Of a stretch of 5,865 bases of DNA, positions 1 through 5,079 are shown piece after piece. A program made the translations under genes and the position numbers. The notes beneath the pieces are model-generated. The model was not told the DNA's origin, did not search any database, and saw nothing but the letters and a program-made list of their open reading frames with translations. Location of the stretch: the NCBI GenBank assembly GCA_003484545.1, contig DNCF01000440.1, positions 1 through 5,865 of the forward strand, read 5' to 3'. The stretch's first letter is position 1, and each line of letters begins with the position of its first letter. The stretch comes from Massilia sp. Its GTDB lineage: Bacteria; Pseudomonadota; Gammaproteobacteria; Burkholderiales; Burkholderiaceae_D.

Positions 1-434
1 TGGTGTACGTCGAGGCCTGCCGCGACAGCGCCGCCGTCACCCTGCGCCGCGACGCCGGCTCGCGCATCCCGCTGGCGACCACCGCGATGGGCAAGGCCTA
101 CCTGTGCGGCCTGCCCCAGGCCGACCGCGACTTCCTGATGGACCACATCCGCCTGCACGCGGAAACCCAATGGCCGAAGCTCAAGGCCGATCTCGAACAA
201 GGCTTCAAGGATTACCAGGACCGCGGCTTCGTGCTGTCCTCGGGGCTGTGGGACGCGAACATCAGCGCCGTCGGCGTGCCCCTGATCGACCCCGAGAACG
301 CCAAGACGATGGCCTTCAACTGCGGCGGACCGGCCTTCCTGCTGCCGAAGGAAAAGCTGGTCGAGGACCTGGGCCCGCGCCTGGTGCAGCTGGTGCGCAA
401 CGTGGGAACGAGCATGGGGCGCCATATCGCTTAG
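1..434 (+). CDS. IclR-family transcriptional regulator, C-terminal effector-binding domain (5' end cut by window)
   Basis: This is the end of an IclR-type DNA-binding regulator, a cytoplasmic protein that binds a small metabolite and represses or activates nearby catabolic or transport genes. The reading frame is open from the window edge (first full codon at 3) to TAG at 432-434, giving 143 residues. IclR proteins are usually about 250-270 residues, so the N-terminal winged helix-turn-helix and linker lie upstream. Counting from base 3, the family's ligand-domain signature is at about residues 19-34 (GSRIPLATTAMGKAYL), followed by RGFVLSSGLWDANISAVGVPL at 74-94 and a C-terminal helix ending LVRNVGTSMGRHIA. 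The GTG at base 3 is an internal valine codon, not a start, because the protein would lack its DNA-binding half. It is co-oriented with the transporter genes and separated from them by 186 bases with dyad elements, so local control is plausible but not shown. The effector is unknown. Confidence 0.9.
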   Translation, partial: VYVEACRDSAAVTLRRDAGSRIPLATTAMGKAYLCGLPQADRDFLMDHIRLHAETQWPKLKADLEQGFKDYQDRGFVLSSGLWDANISAVGVPLIDPENAKTMAFNCGGPAFLLPKEKLVEDLGPRLVQLVRNVGTSMGRHIA

Positions 435-469
435 GCGAGCGCCCCGCAACCCGGCAAACAGGGGATCCC

Positions 470-499
470 CGCACCGTCCCGCTATCGCGGCACGGTGCG
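470..499 (+). terminator. 30-base interrupted inverted repeat after the IclR gene: hairpin terminator or operator
   Basis: An 8-bp arm, CGCACCGT (470-477), is matched perfectly by ACGGTGCG (492-499). Inside it, after a single C/C mismatch, CCGC (479-482) pairs with GCGG (487-490) around a TATC tetraloop. The element starts 35 bases after the IclR stop codon, which fits a 3'-end hairpin for that transcript. No T-run follows (ACGCCCCCGG comes next), so it is not a textbook intrinsic terminator. Since it is also a DNA palindrome in front of the transporter operon, it could instead be a protein-binding site. An overlapping 10-base palindrome, GGGGATCCCC (461-470), lies directly upstream. Confidence 0.45.
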
Positions 500-514
500 A
501 CGCCCCCGGCTTGC

Positions 515-536
515 CATCGATTTTGTAGAACGGATG
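515..536. promoter_or_regulatory. Imperfect dyad in the AT-rich part of the intergenic region: candidate operator/promoter zone
   Basis: This 22-base stretch has the symmetrical pattern CATC-nn-TTnT-nn-AnAA-nn-GATG, with 14 of 22 positions obeying the dyad. It contains the least GC-rich part of the 186-base intergenic region (ATCGATTTTGTAGAA, 516-530), where a promoter would be expected. A weak -10-like hexamer TAGAAC (526-531, 4 of 6 matches to TATAAT) lies inside, but I find no convincing -35 at the proper distance; TTGCCA at 511-516 is too close. IclR regulators commonly bind short palindromes at promoters of adjacent genes, so this is a candidate site. It does not match an operator I can name. 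Confidence 0.25.
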
Positions 537-570
537 ACGGACGGGCCCCGACCCGACGGCACGGAAAGGC

Positions 571-588
571 GGCTCCGCCAGCGGAGCC
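571..588 (+). promoter_or_regulatory. GC-rich hairpin in the probable 5' leader of the binding-protein gene
   Basis: GGCTCCG (571-577) pairs perfectly with CGGAGCC (582-588) around a CCAG tetraloop; C578 and G581 could extend the stem to 8 bp with a strained 2-base loop. The hairpin ends 21 bases before the ribosome binding site and 32 bases before the start codon of the binding-protein gene. It should leave that site, in an unstructured A-rich stretch, accessible. If transcription starts upstream, it could protect the 5' end of the mRNA or take part in attenuation. There is no T-run after it, so it is not a standard terminator. Confidence 0.4.
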
Positions 589-609
589 AGTATCGACAAC
601 AATCTGAAA

Positions 610-617
610 AGGTGGAG
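610..617 (+). promoter_or_regulatory. Ribosome binding site of the substrate-binding protein gene
   Basis: AGGTGGAG is a strong Shine-Dalgarno match, with its AGGTGG core ending 5 bases before the ATG at 621. It fixes the start at 621, although the same reading frame stays open upstream to 495. Only the 621 start gives a signal peptide at the N-terminus. Confidence 0.8.
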
Positions 618-620
618 ACA

Positions 621-1784
621 ATGAGCAAGATTAAGACAATCGCTTTCGCAGTGTGCGCAGCCCTGGGCGCCGGCTCGGCATATGCGGAGGAATTCCTGGT
701 CGGCGTGCAGATCCCGCTGACCGGCCCGCTGGCGCGCGTCGGCATGGGCACCCAGGAAGGCATCCGCGTGGCGGCCGAGGTCTTCAACAAGACCAACGGC
801 AAGCACACCATCAAGCTGGTCACCGTCGACGACGAATCCGCTCCCGCCAAGGCCGTCGCCGCGGTCGAGAAGCTGGCCAGCCAGGGCGTGGTTGCCGTCA
901 CCGGCGGCTACGGCTCGAACAACATCTCGCCGGCCTCGGACGCCGCCAACAAGCTGGGCCTGGCCTACATCACCTCGGGCGGCGTCGACGACGGCCTGGT
1001 CAAGGCCGGCCGCAAGAACTTCTTCCGTATTAATAATACCGAGGGCTACCAGAAAGCCCTGGTCGGCCTGATCGGCGACCTGGGCGTGAAGTCGGTCTCG
1101 ATCATCTACTCGACCAAGGACGCCACCCACGGCCTGGCCGCCGACGTCCAGAAAACCCTGGGCGCGAAGGGCATCAAGGTCGCGATGCACGCCTTCGACC
1201 CGGCGATCACCGACTTCAAGCCGATCCTGAACAAGGTCAAGCTGCGCGACCGCTCGGAATTCATCGCCATGGTCGGCTACGAGAACGAATACGTCGGCAT
1301 CCTGCGCGCCGCGCGCGTCCTGAAACCGACCACGGTCAAGGCGATCGCCGGCGTCTGGTCGCTGGCCACCCCGAAGATGGCGGCCGACTTCCCCGACCTG
1401 ATGCCGAACGTGTACGGCACCGCGGTCCTGCCCTTCCCGGTGAACTTCACCACCGCCGACGGCAAGGCCTTCGGCGAAGCCTACACCAGGCTGCACAAGA
1501 AGGAACCCGACTACCTCGGCCAGTTCGGCTACGTGCAATCGATGCTGCTGTTCGAAGCGATCGCGCGCGCGGCCGACGCCGGCACCATCAAGAAAGGCGG
1601 AGTCATCGAGGAAATGCGCAAGACCGACCGTCAGACTTTGATCGGCCGCGTGCAGTTCGACGCCAACGGCGACAACAAGAACTTCACCCAGCGCATGGGC
1701 CAGCACCAGGGCAAGAAGGTCGAACTGGTCTGGCCGAAGGAAGCGGCCACCGCCAAGCCGGTCTTCCCGGGCGTGCCCTGGTAA
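621..1784 (+). CDS. Periplasmic substrate-binding protein of a HAAT/Liv-type ABC transporter
   Basis: The 387-residue protein captures a ligand in the periplasm and delivers it to the LivHMGF membrane complex. Residues 1-22 are a Sec signal peptide: a lysine-bearing start (MSKIK), a hydrophobic core, and an AYA cleavage motif before Glu23. The mature N-terminus carries the type I binding-protein pattern of Leu/Ile/Val-binding proteins (VGVQIPLTGPLARVG, 27-41; EGIRVAAEVFN, 46-56; VTVDDESAPAKAVAAVEKL, 67-85), then the ligand-pocket region around GGYGSNNISPASDAANK (95 onward) and YITSGG. The length is normal for the Peripla_BP_6 family. Translation starts at the ATG with a strong ribosome binding site. 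It is the first gene of the apparent operon and is followed by a hairpin that may raise its expression over the permeases. The only cysteine is in the signal peptide, so the disulfide known from E. coli LivJ/LivK is absent. The ligand is therefore uncertain: a branched-chain amino acid, another amino acid, an amide or an aromatic or organic acid are all possible. Confidence 0.93.
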   Translation: MSKIKTIAFAVCAALGAGSAYAEEFLVGVQIPLTGPLARVGMGTQEGIRVAAEVFNKTNGKHTIKLVTVDDESAPAKAVAAVEKLASQGVVAVTGGYGSNNISPASDAANKLGLAYITSGGVDDGLVKAGRKNFFRINNTEGYQKALVGLIGDLGVKSVSIIYSTKDATHGLAADVQKTLGAKGIKVAMHAFDPAITDFKPILNKVKLRDRSEFIAMVGYENEYVGILRAARVLKPTTVKAIAGVWSLATPKMAADFPDLMPNVYGTAVLPFPVNFTTADGKAFGEAYTRLHKKEPDYLGQFGYVQSMLLFEAIARAADAGTIKKGGVIEEMRKTDRQTLIGRVQFDANGDNKNFTQRMGQHQGKKVELVWPKEAATAKPVFPGVPW

Positions 1785-1800
1785 CACTGTAGTGGAGTGA

Positions 1801-1821
1801 CGGGCCGGATTGTCCGGCCCG
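1801..1821 (+). repeat. Perfect 9-bp intergenic hairpin between binding-protein and livH genes
   Basis: CGGGCCGGA (1801-1809) and TCCGGCCCG (1813-1821) are exact reverse complements around a TTG loop. The hairpin starts 16 bases after the binding-protein stop codon and ends 25 bases before the livH start. All but one stem pair are G-C, so it should fold stably in mRNA. No T-run follows, so full termination is unlikely. It probably acts as a 3' stabiliser of the upstream message or a partial processing/attenuation point, giving more binding protein than membrane subunits, as is known for other ABC uptake operons. That role is inferred from position. Confidence 0.6.
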
Positions 1822-1834
1822 CGTGAATTTCGAT

Positions 1835-1838
1835 GGGA
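1835..1838 (+). promoter_or_regulatory. Ribosome binding site deciding the livH start
   Basis: GGGA (within TGGGAAT) lies 8 bases before ATG 1847. The in-frame GTG at 1823 sits directly against the hairpin, with no Shine-Dalgarno sequence of its own, and would add eight residues not typical of LivH. The site favours 1847. It is of moderate strength. Confidence 0.55.
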
Positions 1839-1846
1839 ATGCAGAA

Positions 1847-2719
1847 ATGACGGACTTGATCTTACAAGCCGTGTATTCAGGACTCTTGCAGGGCGGTTCC
1901 TACGCCCTCATCGCACTTGGCCTGGCGCTGGTCTTCGGCGCCATGAAAGTGATCAACCTGGCACACGGCGAACTGGTACTGCTGGCGGCGTATATCGCCT
2001 ACACGGTGGAATCGAAACTTGGCTGGAACCCGCTGACCGCCATCCCGGTGGCCGTGATCGTCGTGACGATCACCTCGGCATTGCTGTACTTCGTGGTGGG
2101 CAAGATCCGCACCAACCGCGAAATCAATTCGCTCACCCTGACCTATGGCGTCGGCGTGATCCTGACCAACCTGGTCCTGATGATCTGGAGCGCCGACGTG
2201 CGCGCCACCAGCTCGAGCTGGATGCAGGAAGCCTTCGTGGTCGGCGAACTCTATTCCATGCGCTCCGAAGTGCTGTTCTTCGGCGTCAGCATCGTCCTGA
2301 TCGTCGCCCTCTGGTGGTGGCTGTCGCGCTCCTGGTATGGCCGCGCCGTGCGCGCCGTCTCGAGCAACCGCGACGCCGCCAAGCTCATGGGCATCAACCC
2401 CGGCTACACCGAACTGGTGTCCTTCATCGTGGCCGGCATCCTGGCCGCCTTCGCCGGCGTCGCCCTGTTCAGCTATGGCGTGATCACCCCGGCCTACGGC
2501 AGCGTGCTGACCGTGAAGGCCTTCATCATCACCGTCCTGGCCGGCATCGGCTCGATCCCGGGCGTGCTAATCGGCGCCGTCCTGCTGGGCGTGGCCGAAT
2601 CGCTCACCGTCACCCTGGCCAGCTCGGCCCTGCAAGAACTCGCCGGCATGGGCCTGTTCCTGCTGGTCCTGTTCGTCATGCCCAATGGCCTGTTCGGTGC
2701 TGCACGGAGGCGCGGATGA
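1847..2719 (+). CDS. livH: Branched-chain amino-acid-type ABC transporter permease LivH
   Basis: This 290-residue inner-membrane protein is one of the two channel subunits of the transporter and pairs with LivM. The start at 1847 gives MTDLILQAVYSGLLQGGSYALIALG, the usual LivH opening. The hallmark KVINLAHGE follows at 34-42. About eight hydrophobic membrane-spanning stretches can be seen. The cytoplasmic loop that couples to the ATPases is at about 165-184 (GRAVRAVSSNRDAAKLMGIN), and a second family motif, GIGSIPGVLIGA, is at 233-244. Length is normal for the family. The first codons (TTG, TTA, TCA, GGA, TTG) are less GC-rich than the rest, which is common near starts and reduces mRNA structure. 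Its TGA overlaps the livM ATG as ATGA, so the two subunits are probably made in equal amounts by coupled translation. Substrate choice is set mainly by the binding protein, so the name indicates family rather than proven ligand. Confidence 0.93.
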   Translation: MTDLILQAVYSGLLQGGSYALIALGLALVFGAMKVINLAHGELVLLAAYIAYTVESKLGWNPLTAIPVAVIVVTITSALLYFVVGKIRTNREINSLTLTYGVGVILTNLVLMIWSADVRATSSSWMQEAFVVGELYSMRSEVLFFGVSIVLIVALWWWLSRSWYGRAVRAVSSNRDAAKLMGINPGYTELVSFIVAGILAAFAGVALFSYGVITPAYGSVLTVKAFIITVLAGIGSIPGVLIGAVLLGVAESLTVTLASSALQELAGMGLFLLVLFVMPNGLFGAARRRG

Positions 2720-3669
2720 AACTTAACAAACTCCTGATCGCCGTCCTCGCGGCAGCCTACGTCCTGGTGCCGCTGCTGCTCGGCGGCGATGCCTACGTGA
2801 TGAGCCTGATCATCGCCTCGCTCGTGATCGGCGGCATCGCGCTGTCCTGGGCCCTGCTGGGCAACCTGGGCGGCATGGTCAGCTTCGGCCACGCGGCCTT
2901 CTTCGGCGTCGGCGCCTACACCTCGGCGGTGCTGAGCATGCAGCACGGCGTGCCGATCTTCCTCGGCCTGCTGCTGGGCGGCGTCGGCGCCGTGCTGTCG
3001 GCGGTGCTGATGCTGCCGGTGCTGCGCCTGCGCGGTCCCTACTTCGCGCTCGCCATCCTGGCCTATGCCCACATCTTCCGCATCCTCGCCACCGAGTGGG
3101 AATCGGTCACGGGCGGTTCGGCCGGCATCGCCAGCATCCCGCAGCTGCCGACCGTGTTCGGCTTCGACTTCTCCAGCAAGATCGGCAACTACCTGCTGAT
3201 CCTGACCATCGTGCTGGCGTTCGCCTGGATCTACGACCGCATCCGCCGCAGCCCGCACGGCCTGGCCCTGCGCGCCATGCACGACAGCGAGGACGCGACG
3301 CGCGTGGTCGGCGTCAACAACACCCTGCTGAAAGCCCTGATGCTGCTGGTCTCGGCCTTCATGTGCGGCGTGGTCGGCGCCTTCAACGCCCACTACATCA
3401 ACTTCCTCGAGCCGGACTACGCCTTCAGCGCGCTGTGGGTGACGATCCCGATCGTGGCGGCCATCTTCGGCGGCTACCGCACGATTACCGGCCCGCTGGT
3501 CGGCGCGGTCGTGGTCTACCTGGTCGACCAGCTGTTCGTGAAGAACATCATGCCGACCGGCCACCAGCTGGTGCTCGGCCTGGTCCTGGTGGTGATGATC
3601 ATCGCCAGCCCGGACGGCCTGCTTGGCCTGTTCCGCAAGTTCATGAGGAAAAAAGATGCTGCAGCTTGA
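2716..3669 (+). CDS. livM: Branched-chain amino-acid-type ABC transporter permease LivM
   Basis: This 317-residue inner-membrane protein is the second channel subunit. It starts in the ATGA overlap with livH, with GGAGG (2706-2710) 5 bases upstream. The frame stays open further upstream, but there it runs through livH and encodes arginine-rich nonsense, so 2716 is right. The first membrane helices follow a short lysine-bearing start (MKLNK). The LivM hallmark SFGHAAFFGVGAYT is at 56-69, the ATPase-coupling loop HGLALRAMHDSEDATRVVGVN at 181-201, and the conserved GGYRTITGPLVGA at 252-264. It ends with a short basic tail (RKFMRKKDAAA) expected on the cytoplasmic side. E. coli LivM is over 400 residues; this shorter form without the N-terminal extension is common in other bacteria. 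The last 14 bases overlap livG in another frame. Confidence 0.93.
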   Translation: MKLNKLLIAVLAAAYVLVPLLLGGDAYVMSLIIASLVIGGIALSWALLGNLGGMVSFGHAAFFGVGAYTSAVLSMQHGVPIFLGLLLGGVGAVLSAVLMLPVLRLRGPYFALAILAYAHIFRILATEWESVTGGSAGIASIPQLPTVFGFDFSSKIGNYLLILTIVLAFAWIYDRIRRSPHGLALRAMHDSEDATRVVGVNNTLLKALMLLVSAFMCGVVGAFNAHYINFLEPDYAFSALWVTIPIVAAIFGGYRTITGPLVGAVVVYLVDQLFVKNIMPTGHQLVLGLVLVVMIIASPDGLLGLFRKFMRKKDAAA

Positions 3670-4360
3670 AAACGTCACGGTCCGCTTCGGCGGCCTCACG
3701 GCGGTCAACGATGTCACGCTGTCGGTCGGCACCGGCGACGTGGTCGGCCTGGTCGGCGCCAACGGCGCCGGCAAGACCACGCTGTTCAATGCCATTTCCG
3801 GCCTGGTGCGCCCGACCACCGGCCGCATCGTGTTCAACGGCACCGACGTGCTGCGCGCGCCGATGTACCAGCGGGCCCGCATGGGCATCGGCCGCACCTT
3901 CCAGATCCCGCAGCCGATGCACGAGCTGACGGTGCGCCAGAACCTGGAAGTGGCCCAGCGCTTCGGCACCGGGTCCATCGACCGGAAGCGCATCAACGAG
4001 ATCCTGGCCTTCACCAACCTCACCGCCAAGGCCGAGCGCGACGCCTCGACCAGCCTGGCGCTGACCGAGCTGAAGGCGCTGGAAGTGGCGAAGGCGCTGT
4101 CGACCAACCCCAAGCTCCTGTTGCTGGACGAAGTGCTGGCCGGCCTGGAGACCAACGGCAAGCGCGCCTTCATGAACATGCTGAAGGACCTGCACCAGCA
4201 GTTCGCGGTCGGGATCGTCATCATCGAGCACGACATCGAGACCATCAGCAACCTGTGCCAGCGCGTCGCCGTGCTGAACTTCGGCGGCCTGATCGCCGAG
4301 GGCACGCCGGCCGAGGTGTTCAACGACCCGGCCGTGATCAAGAGCTATACCGGAGGCTGA
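3656..4360 (+). CDS. livG: ABC transporter ATP-binding protein LivG, with non-canonical signature motif
   Basis: This 234-residue cytoplasmic ATPase subunit drives transport together with LivF. The start overlaps the livM end by 14 bases and has GAGG (3645-3648) 7 bases upstream. Visible motifs are Walker A GANGAGKT (34-41), Q-loop Gln83 in GRTFQIPQ, Walker B with catalytic glutamate LLLLDE (154-159), and the switch histidine in IIEHD (His192). GRTFQ and the closing part (AEGTPAEVFNDPAVIKSYTGG) are typical of LivG rather than LivF. Two things are unusual. The signature motif, usually close to LSYGQ, reads LALTE (134-138) in the expected place before LKALEVAKAL. Walker B is followed by VLAGL instead of PxxGL. 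It is also about 20 residues shorter than E. coli LivG. The frame is intact and the other motifs are complete, so it is judged functional and not a decayed gene. Confidence 0.92.
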   Translation: MLQLENVTVRFGGLTAVNDVTLSVGTGDVVGLVGANGAGKTTLFNAISGLVRPTTGRIVFNGTDVLRAPMYQRARMGIGRTFQIPQPMHELTVRQNLEVAQRFGTGSIDRKRINEILAFTNLTAKAERDASTSLALTELKALEVAKALSTNPKLLLLDEVLAGLETNGKRAFMNMLKDLHQQFAVGIVIIEHDIETISNLCQRVAVLNFGGLIAEGTPAEVFNDPAVIKSYTGG

Positions 4361-4361
4361 G

Positions 4362-5063
4362 ATGCTGGAGATTCAAAACGTACGCGCCGGCTACGGCGCC
4401 ATCAACGTGCTGTGGGACCTGTCGCTGTCGATCGCGCCGGGCAAGCTCACCACCATCATCGGCCAGAACGGCGCCGGCAAGACCACTCTGCTGCGCGCGA
4501 TCATGGGCCTGATCCCGGTGTCGCAGGGCGCCATTCTGCTGGACGGCAAGCCGCTGAACGGCACCCCGACCTGGGACATGATGAACGTCTCGATGGCGAT
4601 GATCCCCGAGGGCCGCATGGTCTTTCGCGACATGACGGTCGAGGAAAACCTGATGATGGGCGCCTTCGCACCCCAGCACCGCGCCAAGGCCGCCGGCAAC
4701 CTGGAACGCTCCTACGAAATGTTCCCGCGCCTGCGCGAGCGGCGCAAGCAACTGGCGGGATCACTGTCCGGCGGCGAAGCCCAGATGCTGGCGATGGCGC
4801 GCGGCCTGATGAGCGACCCCAAGGTCCTGATCATCGACGAGCCTTCGCTCGGCCTGGCGCCGGTGATGGTGAACGAGCTGTTCGAGATCCTCGGCCGCCT
4901 GAAGCAGGACGGGCGCACCATGATCCTGGTCGAGCAGAACACCCACCGCGCGGTGGGCGTGGCCGACCACGTCTACCTGATGCAAAGCGGGAAAGTGGTG
5001 CTGTCGCAGGCCGCATCGGAGGTCAGCCTCGACCACCTGCACGACCTGTACTTCGCGCGCTGA
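4362..5063 (+). CDS. livF: ABC transporter ATP-binding protein LivF
   Basis: This 233-residue cytoplasmic ATPase is the partner of LivG. It starts one base after the livG stop, with GGAGG (4352-4356) 5 bases upstream, so coupled translation is likely. Walker A is GQNGAGKT (34-41). IPEGRMVFRDMTVEENL (81-97) is the LivF-type Q-loop region, with Glu in place of Gln. The signature LSGGE (135-139) is canonical, and Walker B with the catalytic glutamate is LIIDEP (156-161), followed by SLGLAP. The switch position reads LVEQN, with Gln192 where most ABC ATPases have His; this is the rule in LivF proteins. Length is normal for LivF. Its intact signature would complement the complete Walker A, Walker B and His of LivG in the heterodimer. 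Confidence 0.94.
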   Translation: MLEIQNVRAGYGAINVLWDLSLSIAPGKLTTIIGQNGAGKTTLLRAIMGLIPVSQGAILLDGKPLNGTPTWDMMNVSMAMIPEGRMVFRDMTVEENLMMGAFAPQHRAKAAGNLERSYEMFPRLRERRKQLAGSLSGGEAQMLAMARGLMSDPKVLIIDEPSLGLAPVMVNELFEILGRLKQDGRTMILVEQNTHRAVGVADHVYLMQSGKVVLSQAASEVSLDHLHDLYFAR

Positions 5064-5079
5064 GCCGGGAGCCTTGAAG

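Noticed and set aside
495..620. A possible N-terminal extension of the binding protein from an upstream ATG at 495.
   Set aside because: It would bury the signal peptide behind 42 arginine-rich residues and ignore the strong ribosome binding site at 610-617.
654..656. Cys12 of the binding protein as a lipoprotein attachment site.
   Set aside because: The residues before it (FAV) do not fit a lipobox, it is too early in the hydrophobic core, and a good AYA signal-peptidase I site follows at residue 22.
1823..1846. GTG at 1823 as the livH start.
   Set aside because: It has no ribosome binding site, abuts the hairpin, and adds eight residues not typical of LivH; ATG 1847 has GGGA at the right distance.
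1810..2715. Upstream extension of the livM reading frame through livH.
   Set aside because: The extension is out of frame with livH and encodes arginine-rich sequence; the ATGA overlap with GGAGG marks the real start at 2716.
4055..4072. The altered LivG signature motif as a sign of a pseudogene or sequencing error.
   Set aside because: The frame is intact, all other ATPase motifs are present, and surrounding residues (LKALEVAKAL) align with the usual helix after the signature, so it looks like a genuine variant.
2494..4341. A very long open frame on the reverse strand across livH-livM-livG.
   Set aside because: It lies opposite three well-recognised genes, its translation is low-complexity and rich in D/H/Q/R/A, and long antisense frames are expected in GC-rich coding DNA.
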